Below are positions 9,709-19,122 of a DNA stretch of 23,032 nucleotides, piece after piece. This DNA comes from Chara braunii (taxonomy: Eukaryota; Streptophyta; Charophyceae; Charales; Characeae): positions 1,772,811-1,795,842 of the forward strand of contig BFEA01000230.1 of NCBI GenBank assembly GCA_003427395.1, in the 5' to 3' direction. The notes under the pieces were generated by a model. The model was not told the origin of the DNA. It was given only the letters and a program-made list of their open reading frames with translations, and did no database searches. Position 1 is the stretch's first letter, and every line of letters starts with the position of its first letter. The translations under genes and the position numbers were made by a program.

Positions 9709-11390
9709 ATGCCTGCGTCTACACGATCGCAAACGAGAGAGAAAGAGAGAAGAGAGAAGCTTCTGAGTGTTTCTCTTGAGGGGGTGAGGAGAGGGAAGAC
9801 GAGTGTTCGTCCCAGAAGTGTGAGGAAGTACGGACCTCTCTTGAGAGACTTATTGACACCCTTGTTCTCCATCATGGCATCTGCAGCAGAATGGAAGCTG
9901 CAAATGGACGCTACACCTGAGGCAGAAAATGCGCAGTACCAGTTCTTTTATGAGAAAGCATTGAAGAGGGATGAGGAAGAGAAGGAGAAGGAGAGGGGGG
10001 ACAAAGTAAAGGCTCATGAAGCCGTCTTCAGTACTGTGACCGCCTTGATTGATGCTAAGGTGGAAGAGAAGATTGTCCCACTCCTCAGGGCCTTAGTAGA
10101 AGCCCGCGCTGTTGAAGACCATACTGGCCAACTCGCCAAGGTGTTCGATGAACTCAAGAAGTTACGCGAGGATATGGACCTGATGCCGCAGCAGCACCGT
10201 GACCAGCTGCAACATTTTGCTAACATGCAGCCAACCCAAGGTGTCCTTCCACCTGCTTACCCTGCTTCTAGTGTTACGTGTCGGTCCGTTCTTGCCCCTC
10301 TAACTATATCTTCTTCTTCTTCTTCTTTGAGTGTGGTCAACAGCCTATCCGGATCTGCAGCAGGTCCAAACCCCATTGTTGCTGCTACTGTTGCTGCAGT
10401 GGCAAGCGGCAGTGCAGGGCATTCTGGAACTGTTGCAGCCCCGAATTCGGACCCAGCAACCGCTGGTCCTAGCTATAGCTTTTCCTACGTGGATAAAAAG
10501 GCAGCACAGATTGCGTCTAGATACGACGGAAAGGACGACATTGAATCCTAGATCAGCTCTATGCGATCCTACTTTGATGTGTTAGGGACACTCCCAGTTA
10601 CTCGGTCGTTGGTCTTAGGGACCAATGTGGAAACCGTCGGGGGCTTCTTAGAAGTCCAAGCTATACAGTCAGGCTATAAAAGAATAGACCTGAACAAATG
10701 GTTGAAGGCTACGCCCGTACCCACACCCGAAGAGCTCTTGATCAAGCAATATGTTGATCCACATGCTGCAGCCAAAGCTAGACTTAAGCTTGACAAGCTC
10801 AAGCACAGCTAGTGTACCGGCTCCATGCATAGTCTGCAGCAATACGTCAGTAAAATCTTTGCTACTCCTGATTTGGAGATGACTGCGCAGTCTTGCTTGG
10901 AGGTGATTAAAGGCACGGTCCCCTCTACTGTAACACATCGCGTGGGGCTCGGACTCATAACGTATATAGATTGGTTTTCCCTCATGCGAGATTTACTCAA
11001 GCTGGAGGCACAAGACCACCAGCCACAAACGGTTTTCAGGCAACAACCGTTTTGCAGCGCACGATCTACTTGAGGTTGACGAGGAGACATGCGCAGAGGA
11101 CCTATCTCTTGGTGACGATCAAGAGCAAGACTGCGAGGCATCTTGCTCTTCGTCAGCCCATGAGTCCGATTATGTGGATGATGATGAATCAATGAATGCC
11201 TTCAAGAAGATTGCCTTCAAAAGTAAGGGACAAAGGAACGCAATGAAGAACGACACTAACACTATTCTTCTTCCCAAGGGAGCGAAGATTCCACCCAGAC
11301 CGGAGGATCCTGCCACAAAACCATGGGCAGATCTCCGGATAAGTGAAAGTGAGTGGAAACAGAGGTTGAAGAAAGGGGTTTTGCCTGCAC
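9709..11390 (+). pseudogene. gag (capsid) of the chromovirus, interrupted
   Basis: Starts at ATG 9709. The first 280 residues include a basic N-terminus, a charged helical segment (KRDEEEKEKERGDK) and an Ala/Ser-rich linker. A TAG at 10549-10551 breaks the frame after the segment SRYDGKDDIES. The same frame continues with a capsid-like helical region (SYFDVLGTLPVTRSL, then KARLKLDKLKHS), a second TAG at 10810-10812, and QQYVSKIFATPDLEM, typical of the Ty3 Gag retrotransposon domain. Near 11040 the frame shifts, and an acidic linker (DEETCAEDLSLGDDQEQD) leads toward protease. I see no CCHC zinc knuckle. Gag would form the particle that packages the element RNA. This copy is broken. Confidence 0.8.
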
Positions 11391-12291
11391 ACTCAGTCCA
11401 ACATTGCTTCAGACTGCAGCAGAGAAACCAGCAAAGCGGGTAGAGACATCATCAACACAATCTACAGACGGAGAGGCTCAACATGTAAGTGTGGATCCTT
11501 CACCGAATTTTGATCCTACTCAACAAACCTCTCTTGAGACCCCATCTGATGTTGATTCCAAGGCTGAGAAATTGCACATCCTCTACAGGGAGCCCTGGGT
11601 TGAGTCGGAAAAAAATGACTTTCATTCTCTTTTGTTGCGTTGGGCTCACATGAAGCAAGAACGCGCGCAAGGGAAAACGAAGTTGATCTTCTTTAAACTC
11701 CGCATTAACGGTCGTTACATCCGTGCGTTGGTTGATGGTGGCGCAACCTCTAACTACTTCTCACTGCACGGCCTTCGTAAGGCACACTTGGGAATGAAGC
11801 AAGCGACTTTGCAGAATCCTTGTCAGACCCAAGTGGACAACCCAGAGGTTGTCACATCTACGCATGCAGTCAAAGGTGTGCGCACTACCTTTGACGCAGA
11901 CCGCACAATCACGCATGAATTGAACTTCTATGACCTTGATAAGTGCCCTTTCGACGCGGTTATTGGCTTGGGCTGGTTGCAGGCCCAATGTGAAAGAACC
12001 ACGTGGAAGGACTCACAGTTCATCGTCAAAGATGCCATGGGAATCGAGCATCCAGTCCTCTTGGATGAGCCGCACGAGTCCCAAATGACTTTTCTCAATG
12101 CAATGAAATTTTGCAAAAAGTGGCGCAGACGCAAAGTTGTTGAGCAAATGTATATAGCCTTTGTTAGGCCTGCTCATGCGCCTTCTTTTTTGTTGTACAT
12201 AATGATTCTACTTTGCATGTTGTTTCTACTTCTAATGCAATTACTTCTACCTCTACTAAATCTACTTCTAGTCCAAACAACTCTGCTTTAA
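11353..12291 (+). pseudogene. Retroviral-type aspartic protease domain (start of pol)
   Basis: A frame of 312 residues carries the retropepsin signature at about residues 120-140: INGRYIRALVDGGATSNYF. The active site triplet is DGG where family members have DSG or DTG. The second conserved motif, DAVIGLGWL, is also present at about 205. The protease would process Gag-Pol in the particle. The changed second residue of the triplet would probably impair activity. The frame ends in a Leu-rich run that is not protease-like, after which pol continues in another frame, so a frameshift or small deletion lies near 12150-12300. Confidence 0.85.
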
Positions 12292-12362
12292 ATCCTGTTG
12301 TTTTGGCTGCACCTATGCAATCCGGTATGCTCGCACCAAAATGTGATGATCTACCCCCGTAA

Positions 12363-13367
12363 ATCCCACCAGAGATCCGCAACCTTCTCAACCAATTTTA
12401 TGAAGTTTTGGCCGAACCGCATGGAGTTCTCGTGCGTCCGATCTGACACAAGATCGAGTTGATAGAAGACAACACTCCTCCAAAGGGCAGTGTTTATCGA
12501 ATAGGCTCAGGCGAAGTGGAGGAGTTGCGTAGACAGATCGATGACATGCTTGAAAAAGGATGGATCAAACCAAGCGAATCCAAATTCGGTGCACCAGTTT
12601 TGTTCGTTCCTAAGAAGGGAGGCAAACTACGGATGTGTATTGATTACCGCGAACTGGACATAATAACCAGAAAGAATGCATACCCTTTGCCACAAATTGA
12701 CGATCTGGTTGATACTGCGGGTGGATGCAAGGTCTTCAGCAAGATCGATCTCAAGTCTGGTTACCACCAGATTGAAGTCGACCTTGCAGACCAGTATAAA
12801 ACTGCATTCAAAACTCGCGATGGGCTGTACGAATTTACCGTTATGCCTTTCGGCCTCACGAATGCACCGGCCACCTTCCAAAGTCTCATGGACAGGTGTT
12901 CCGCAATCAGATCAATCGATTTGTTGTTGTTATTTGGATGACATACCAATCTTCAACAAGTCGATGGAGGAGCACATGAGACACCTGAGGTAGTGTTGCA
13001 GATCCTCAAGGATGCGCAGCTCCATCTCAACTTGGAGAAATCTGAGTTTGGGAGGGACAGCGTCATCTACCTTGGACATCGGTTGTCTGCTGCGGGCTTA
13101 GAGCCCGAGGCAACCAAAGTTGAGGTCATCCGCAACTGGCCTCAACCGGCAAATGTCTGTGAGTTGTGTTCTTTTCTTGGTCTTGCGTCATACTACCGTA
13201 AGTTTGTGCCCAAATTCTCTATCATCGCCCGTCCGCTGTCCAAGTTGACAAGTAAGAATGTGTCTTACACATGGGATGGGGAATGCACAACAGCCTTCCA
13301 AGCATTGAAGGAGGTTTTGGTGAGTCATCCGGTGCTCCGCATTGCAGATCCCAAATTACATTCGTAG
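12363..13367 (+). pseudogene. Reverse transcriptase domain, frameshifted
   Basis: Recognisable RT blocks occur in order: PPEIRNLLNQFYEVLAE, a TGA at 12444-12446, then [47 protein letters not shown] (motif A Asp), and [16 protein letters not shown] (motif B). Just after this the reading frame slips twice: VFRNQINRF is in frame 2 at 12896 and the catalytic YLDD is in frame 1 at about 12938-12949. The connection region resumes in frame 3 from 12993 (YLGHRLSAAGL, FLGLASYYRKFVP). The enzyme would copy element RNA into DNA. Catalytic residues are intact, but no single protein can contain them. Confidence 0.92.
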
Positions 13368-13855
13368 TAACTACGGATGCAAGCTTGTATGGGATTGATG
13401 CAGTGCTGCAGCAAGATGATGGTGACGGCTTACGTCCGCTTGAATACTATAGCAAACACATGCCCAGCCACAAGGTAGCTGCCTCCACTTACATGCGAAA
13501 ACTCTATGCCTTGAGAGAGGCACTAGATCATTGGAAACACTACCTCTTGGGTCGCCATTTCAAAGTGCTCTCAGACCATGAGACTTTGAAATGGATCCAG
13601 ACACAGAATAATCCATCAACTACGTTGACCCCTTGGTTACATGAGATTATTGTGTATAATTTTGAACTTAAGCATACAAAACGCTGTTACAATCACGTTG
13701 CGGATGCTTTGTCTCGCCATCCTGAGTACATGACTTGCCTTGTGGGTTCCTACGGTCTTCGTAAGAATTTGAAGGAGAAACTCATCGAGCATGCTGCCAA
13801 GGACCTGGAACTCAGTCCCATCCTTGAGCAGATCCAGGCTGAACCTAGCAGCTAG
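13356..13855 (+). pseudogene. RNase H domain with a lost catalytic Glu
   Basis: Enters from a frameshift near 13355 and reads VVTTDASLYGIDAVLQQ (first catalytic Asp), TYMRKLYALREALDHWKHYL, VLSDHETLKWI (second Asp) and HVADALSRHPE (last Asp). In related elements the block before LYAL is KE, supplying the catalytic Glu; here it is RK, so the Glu is replaced by Lys. RNase H removes the RNA template during reverse transcription. The domain ends with TAG shortly before the integrase zinc finger. Confidence 0.88.
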
Positions 13856-15018
13856 CCTGATTTCCACGAGTGTAAAGGTTTACTTTTTCGACGTTACGGG
13901 AAGTACGACCGATTGTGTGTACCCAACCATGAGCCTATCTGTACTCACTTCTTGGACTTGGCTCATGGCCAGAGTGAACACTTCGGTTTTGAAAAGACAT
14001 ACAGAAGTCTGTTGCAAAGTTTGTATGGCATGGGATGAAAGAAATGGCACGAAAGTTTGTGGCTGGGTGTGAAGTTTGTCAACGCATAAAACTGTCTCGG
14101 CAGAAGCCCTATGGGCTGCTGGATCCTCTTCCTATTCCTGATGGCCCGGGCGAGTCTCTTTCCATCAACTTCATGGACATGGGAAAGAAGAGCAGGAACG
14201 GATAGTCACAAGGAATGGTGATCGTTGACTGCTTTTCAAAGTTTCTGAATTTGATCCCATAACCACCTCACGCCCCAACTGACGTTGTAATCAAAGAGTT
14301 TCACAAAAGGTACATTCTGCAATGTGGGCCCCCAAAAACTCTTGTGTGTGACCGGGACACTACGTTCATAAGTGCAGATTGGAAGGACTTCACCTCCCAG
14401 ATCTATGACATCAAACTCAAGATGACGTCTCACCGACATCCCGAAGCTAATGGACTGGCTGAGGAGATCAACCAGAATGTGATCCAACTTCTCCGAGCTC
14501 TAATTGTGTCTGATCAGAACTCTTGGGATGAGGAATTGCCGATTGTGCAAGGATTGTACAACAACTCCATACACTCCTCCACCGGGATGACACCTAATCG
14601 GTTGCACCTCGGGTGGCATATTTGCAATCCCCTATCCTACCTGTTTCTCGACCAGCGACTTGGCCTAACACCTGGCCAGCCAGGCTACAACGCTAAGTTT
14701 GATCGCTTGCTCAAAGTTGTTGCAGCTATGGAAAGGCGACGGACTGCCATGACTAAGCATGCTAACAAAAAGCGCCAGCCTGAACCTTTCACAGTGGGAA
14801 GTTATGTCTGGGTCAAAATGTCTGAGTTTTCTGAAGAAGGTGTATCACGGAAGCTTCTTCCTCAGTATTAGGGTCCGTGGAAGGTGCGGAACCAAGTAGG
14901 GGATGATTCAATTGGTCCTTCTTACATGATCGACGTGCCTCCTCATTTGTGCACGTATCCAGTCTTTCACGCTTCGAAGTTGTTTCTATATGAACCACCT
15001 GGAACTTTCCGGCATTGA
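13856..15018 (+). pseudogene. Integrase (HHCC zinc finger and DDE core), interrupted
   Basis: The zinc-binding region is split: LDLAHGQSEHFGFEKTYRSL (the two His) is in frame 2, while KFVAGCEVCQRIKLS (the two Cys) is in frame 1, so there is a frameshift near 14010. The catalytic core follows in frame 1: INFMDMG (first Asp), TLVCDRDTTF (second Asp), HPEANGLAEEINQ (Glu). The second Asp and the Glu are 36 residues apart, one more than usual. In-frame stops occur at 14203, 14260, 14869 and 15016. The C-terminal part has the usual GPWKV and YPVFHASKL motifs. Integrase would insert the DNA copy; this one is dead. Confidence 0.9.
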
Positions 15019-15024
15019 GAATCG

Positions 15025-15309
15025 ATGATTCCTCGCGCAATCAATGGTTGCCATGAGATTGACAGAATTGTCGAGCACAGTGGAAAAGGGAGAAACAAAC
15101 AATATAAAGTTCATTTTCTATACCACCCATTGAATGACTTTTACTGGATTGCTAAGAAAGATTTGTTGCGGAGTGCCCCGCGAGTCGTCAACGCATATGA
15201 ACAACTGATTAGCTCTGAACAGCAACCTAGATTCACTGCTACCCTTACTCCTACCCGATCTCTCTTTGCCATTTACGCTTATGATGCATTATGCAGGGAC
15301 TCTGATTGA
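15025..15309 (+). pseudogene. Chromodomain at the integrase C-terminus
   Basis: The segment GCHEIDRIVEHSGKGRNKQY followed by KVHFLYHPLNDFYWI and KKDLLRSAPRVVNAYEQL has the layout of chromodomains found at the end of chromovirus integrases: an E.I..I..H start, a K..YHP...W core and a helical end. Such domains steer insertion toward modified chromatin. It is in frame with the upstream integrase but cut off from it by TGA at 15016. The frame ends at TGA 15307-15309, shortly before the polypurine tract. Confidence 0.78.
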
Positions 15310-15320
15310 GTTACTCGCTC

Positions 15321-15335
15321 TTGAGGGGGGGGTAG
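15321..15335 (+). other. Polypurine tract
   Basis: TTGAGGGGGGGGTAG, with eight consecutive G, lies directly before the TG that opens the right LTR. This is the expected site and composition for plus-strand priming in Ty3/Gypsy elements. Confidence 0.85.
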
Positions 15336-16708
15336 TGTAATGACCCGCCATAACACAGACTGAGAACACTGCTGATTTATGAAGTTTTGCTGATGGAATG
15401 GATGCCTTGCTTAGATTCCCACATTCTGTTGAGTTTCTAAGTCTATATGTGTGCGTGCTTGTTGACCTGCCTGCCTGTCTGAGTGCTTGTCGGCATGAGT
15501 GTGTGTGTGACTCGCAAGGGTACTTGCTTGTTTAGGAGGCCCGTAGGGCCGGTACTTACCTGTGGTCATGATATCGAGGGTTGCAACAGGGTAAACACTC
15601 ATGTAGAGGAGCCAAGGGTCCACGGTACTTGGACCAGCGGAAAAACACTCAAGTAGCAGGTATGCCGGTACCGCACCCAGTAGCAGTAGATGTGCGGGGT
15701 ACTCGAGGCCGAGCATAAGAAGACAAAGTTGGCATTTTTAGAGGCCCAATAGCGATAGGCTAGGTGTAGGACGGTACCAGTCCATCCAGTGTGAGTCGAG
15801 AGCCTGTACGGGCAATATCGGAGTCTACAATGATGTTTCCCTCCGAAAGGGAGGAGGTACCGGTTGCTTGGGAGGCCGAGCAGCCTGGAAGTCACAGCCC
15901 AGGAGGTAAGTAGGCCGCTATATCAAGAGGCAGAGGGAAGAGCCCGGCCTCATTCTTCATTGTGCAAGTTTGGCCACATGCTGCTGGAGCGCTGGCTGGA
16001 GGAGCGCTGGCTACTACAACGTTGTTGGGAGGAAGAAACCGGGAGCTTCCACCTTGGCTATGGTGGAGCTCTACCGGTAGGAGGAGGAGGGAGAAAGGGA
16101 CCAAGGAGGAGAGTGGCAAGGTACATACCTGGCTATGGTGGACACCATCTTCATCACCTTGTTAGGCGCTACATCTGGAACGCCCCAGTTGGGGTAGTGC
16201 CGCATCAAGGAAGTTCGGGACAGAGTCAGGCATGGCAGTTGAGTGGCCAGCGACATAGCTGCCTGTGTTGACCTTGGGACAAGAGGGCAGCGACATAGCT
16301 GCTTTGGGTTGTCCTTTGGACAGGAGGGTAGAGCCCTCAATGCTCCGCCATAGCCTCGACCTGCATGAAGAGGAAGAGGAAGGGTGGCCATGGCTATGTT
16401 GGACCTCATGTTGTGCCTGCAGTAGAAGTGGGATTCTGACATTGATTCTGGTTTCAGCCATTCAACATTACAATTGTTATTTCTTGTTTCAATAAGAGGG
16501 GAGGAAATAAGGAAGAGGAGATTGGTTGACGAAGAAGAAGAGCATTATCTTTGGTCTATGTTGGAGTACATCATCTTCTTTTTTTCCTTACTGCTTCTTC
16601 TTCTTCTTTCACTCTCTCTCCTTTCAAGTTCATTCATTTCTTTTTGCAATTGGACGACATTGTACTTTCTGATGAATGTATACTTCAAAATTGGCCAGGA
16701 TCGTAACA
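15336..16708 (+). repeat. Right (3') LTR
   Basis: Begins TGTAATGACCCGCC and ends GGATCGTAACA, matching the left LTR throughout with many substitutions. Extra segments relative to the left copy lie near 15380 (about 15 bp), in a TG run near 15500 (4 bp), and near 15990-16010 (about 15 bp, a local duplication). It ends in A-rich flank. Confidence 0.93.
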
Positions 16709-17060
16709 AAAACAAAAAAACAAGGGCACACTCCCCCTACATTGTGCCTCTCACGTACAGGGCTCGCCACGTTGATGAAGTTGAGCGCGAGCTGGCCCAT
16801 CCCCTTGTGCCATAACGGGCCATTAACGACCAACTTGTACGCTGTTAGAAAGAGGCAGAGTGAAGGGGGAGGGGATAAACACAGGGAAGAGAGATGGAGA
16901 GAAGACAAATAGAGAATGATAAGGGAAAGTAAGGGAAAGTACGGAGTGTGGAGTGAAGATGAAGGCAAAAGAGGATAAGCAAAGGCTTAAGAATAAGTCT
17001 GTCCTTGACGACACAGAGGACATGCATTGCAAGGATGACGTGGATGAACACATGGAAGAC
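16709..17060 (-). other. Pyrimidine-rich flank with a possible displaced exon
   Basis: On the minus strand, 16850-16990 is strongly pyrimidine-rich and ends in TTTCTAACAG, which looks like a branch point plus 3' splice site. It is followed by a short frame containing NGPLWHKGMGQLALNFINVA (about 16770-16830) and then GTACGTGAG, a donor-like sequence. This could be a 5' exon of the U-box gene separated from it by the retrotransposon, or the tail of the retroelement to the right. I do not recognise the peptide. Confidence 0.25.
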
Positions 17061-18056
17061 CTAGCTGAGCATTCTCAATACAACAATTGCCACAACGGCT
17101 GGCATTGAGCATGCCCACCATACACCCCTAGCAAATGGCAAGTCGATTGCAGGCCAAAATGAAGGAAGAACGTCACCACAAAAAACCATGCATTCAGTAT
17201 AGCGCCCATGGCCGCAAAATGTACATATAGTGTCCGGATGCGGAGGGTGGCTGCAGTCAGGAATGGAGGGACAAACCTCTGCACACATGGATGCAGAAAC
17301 CATGTCATTGTAGTGATTGTGACAGAGATGATGTCGGCTATAGCCGGGTGAAACAGTGTTTGTAGCCATGCAAAGGAGAAGGTCGCAGAGTGTTGGTGCA
17401 TTGTCTTGCTGCAGCACGGGGCCAGAAGAATGGTCTTCGACATAAAAGAGATTGCGGATGGTTTGTTGTGGCAAGAAAACAGCATCATTATGTAAGAAAT
17501 CAGTGACATCAATCATGGCATGGACCATGGTGCCGTTGTCCCACAGCTCCCAATGGTCAGAGGCATGTACAATGGCCATGTAATGGCTAGATCCGTGCAC
17601 AATGCAGGCAGAGATGTGGGATGGAGGATTAAACCACTCACCTGCTCGAGCATTGCGTAGTTCAAGTTGACAGTCCCTCATTGCTACTCGCAGGACAGCA
17701 ATGGTAAAGCCTCCTTCCCTAGTATAATTACAATCCTCTGGCTGTAGTTGGGGAAGATCAGCATCAAGTTGAACGACGATTGCAAGGAAGTCTGACGGTG
17801 TATAAAACGGGCGGTGAAGAATGTGAAGACAAATATTAGTCGTCGTCAGACCACAGAGATTGGTGGGGTTCTCAGGCTGGTGTGTTGGATTCTGGCCAAC
17901 AATTTGCAGATCACCCAGATGGCGTTGCAAGGCCAAACTGCCTTGGATTGTTTGCTGGTCAGTCATTTGCAAATCACCCATGTGGTCTGTGCGTGGCGAC
18001 GCAGAAACTTGTGGTTCATCCGAACAATGCTGGTCAGCCATTTGCAGATGCCCCAT
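17061..18056 (-). CDS. Josephin-like cysteine protease domain protein (possible part of a Penelope-like element)
   Basis: Encodes 331 residues from an ATG. After three short repeats (MGHLQMADQ, MGDLQMTDQ, LGDLQIVGQ) residues 60-190 follow the ataxin-3/JOSD Josephin pattern. NPTNLCGLTTTNICL holds the putative catalytic Cys68, with Asn63 where the family has Gln. FYTPSDFLAIVVQLD and GGFTIAVLRVAMRDCQLEL match the core helices. SHYMAIVHASDHWELWDNG holds His158 and Asp173 at family spacing; JOSD proteins also use Asp at the third position. Josephins cleave ubiquitin chains. A Cys/His-rich stretch follows (C278, C281, H283, C289, C293) that could bind metal. Same strand and directly downstream of the PLE reverse transcriptase remains; the linker at 18141-18779 is in the same frame but separated by stops. 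The start is therefore uncertain and it may be a pseudogene. The fold match is by eye. Confidence 0.5.
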   Translation of the reverse strand: MGHLQMADQHCSDEPQVSASPRTDHMGDLQMTDQQTIQGSLALQRHLGDLQIVGQNPTHQPENPTNLCGLTTTNICLHILHRPFYTPSDFLAIVVQLDADLPQLQPEDCNYTREGGFTIAVLRVAMRDCQLELRNARAGEWFNPPSHISACIVHGSSHYMAIVHASDHWELWDNGTMVHAMIDVTDFLHNDAVFLPQQTIRNLFYVEDHSSGPVLQQDNAPTLCDLLLCMATNTVSPGYSRHHLCHNHYNDMVSASMCAEVCPSIPDCSHPPHPDTICTFCGHGRYTECMVFCGDVLPSFWPAIDLPFARGVWWACSMPAVVAIVVLRMLS

Positions 18057-18064
18057 GTGGTCAC
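17891..18064. repeat. Three spaced direct repeats of about 34 bp
   Basis: Similar copies lie at 17891-17924, 17956-17989 and 18031-18064, sharing the core ATTTGCAGAT.ACCCA. They encode the MG(H/D)LQM(A/T)DQ-type peptide motif at the start of the Josephin-like frame. The spacing of 65 and 75 bp shows the intervals are not exact tandem units. Confidence 0.7.
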
Positions 18065-19085
18065 GCCTTGTGGGGTCAACTGCAATCCAGGCTGATCATG
18101 TTCCAATCCTTCAGCGTTCGGGCCGCATCCTGAGTAGGGACTATCCCTGGAGTTGGGAGTATACTCTGGGCAGGGCAAAAGGGCATAAAACATCGTGTTG
18201 TGGCTGCCTACAGGCAACCGGACTGTATGCAGGAGGCAAAGGAGCGGAAGTGGCCGTTTGGAACAAAGGAACCGCAACAACTTGTGGAGCAGGCACAAAG
18301 AGAATTGGGGTAGACAAAGAAACAGGTTGCTGATCCGTGGACAAGCGACGATGTCGTGCATGTCGTTGACGATACACAATAAGAGGAGGGGTGGTGCTGC
18401 ACACAGAAGATGAGGATGTACCTACCAACGAAGGCGAAACAACGGGATCAATGGAAAGTGGATAATTGTTCTCAAATGAGATCGTGGAGGGGATGGGGGT
18501 GGCGAGGAGGAACGCAGTCGTCTGCAGCCAAGCACAAAAAGGGATGAAAGGGGGGTGGATTGGGCAAGATTTCGAAGCATAGTATGCGAGTGTCGGAGAG
18601 ACTGTGAGCTTCTTTGTGCTGGAGCTGGGGCAGAGGAAGTTGTACCAGCAAAAAGTATAGTACGGGGAATTCCAGCCACAACAACAAAGGAAGTTACAGA
18701 AGGAACTGCAGCAGAGGCAACTTTCGTAGCTCTGCCCGAGTGAAAACCGGAGTTGTAGAAACGTAGCAGTGGACACCACAGCAGAGGAGTGGAAACCATA
18801 GCAGTGGAAACTGCAGCAGTGGGAGCTGCAGCGTGGAAACTGTCGTAGCCGCAGATGAACAAGCAGGGACAGGACAAAAGCGACGTGGGGGCAAAGAAGA
18901 ACGTGGATGATGCAGGGACCATTGCAGCATGCGTCGGAACCACTGAGAGAGACCCGTCACATACGTAGGATAGCGACGTTGGCGGGAGTGCATGTAGCAG
19001 GTCCACCCTTTATACAAGGGTTGGTCAGGAATGCCCATGAGAAAGCATGCAACGAGTAAGTGGTTTGCCACAGTTCGGAAGTCCT
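18057..19085 (-). pseudogene. PLE thumb-like region and Pro/Ser-rich linker
   Basis: On the minus strand, FRTVANHLLVACFLMGIPD and YPTYVTGLSQWFRRML (about 18910-19080) lie where the RT thumb of a Penelope-like element is expected. Further on the sequence becomes low in complexity and shifts frame several times. One frame gives a Ser/Pro-rich segment with a basic patch (VYRQRHARHRR) and is in the same frame as the Josephin-like sequence, separated by stops near 18140-18060. I see no GIY-YIG endonuclease motif. Confidence 0.5.
18758..18841. repeat. Short imperfect GCAGTGGAAAC-type tandem repeats
   Basis: About five imperfect units of 15-20 bp based on GCAGTGGAAACTGCA follow one another. They lie in the linker region and encode simple hydrophobic or Ser/Pro-rich peptides depending on frame. 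Confidence 0.6.
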
Positions 19086-19106
19086 ACAAATTGTTACAGA
19101 TTTGTT

Positions 19107-19122
19107 AAAAAAAAAAAAAAAA
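19107..19122. repeat. 16-bp homopolymer A (poly-T on the coding strand)
   Basis: On the minus strand the run follows GVFTGQLT of the reverse transcriptase, and about 40 bp later the thumb-like frame resumes after TTTGTAG. It breaks the frame. It may be a microsatellite expansion or part of a short intron. Confidence 0.8.

Larger units (their letters stand above)
6612..16708 (+). mobile_element. Ty3/Gypsy chromovirus LTR retrotransposon, full length but degenerate
   Basis: Two long direct repeats (6612-7952 and 15336-16708) with TG...CA ends flank an internal region in the order gag, protease, RT, RNase H, integrase, chromodomain. That order and the C-terminal chromodomain define a chromovirus of the Ty3/Gypsy group. 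A PBS follows the left LTR and a G-rich polypurine tract precedes the right LTR. The flanking bases are A-rich on both sides (AAAAA at 6607-6611; AAAA, or AAAAA if the terminal A is counted, from 16708), consistent with a 4-5 bp target duplication. All coding domains carry stops or frameshifts, and the LTRs look roughly 90 percent identical by eye, so this is an old copy that could not move on its own. Confidence 0.93.

Noticed and set aside
9709-15309. An altered genetic code (stop codons read as amino acids) to explain the in-frame stops of the retrotransposon
   Set aside because: The stops include all three types, fall at positions expecting different residues, and occur with clear frameshifts. 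The long U-box frame has none of them inside. Ordinary decay explains it better.
18195-18779. Overlapping frames on both strands in the linker region as separate genes
   Set aside because: Composition is simple and they overlap each other; only the minus-strand frame in line with the Josephin-like domain has any support.
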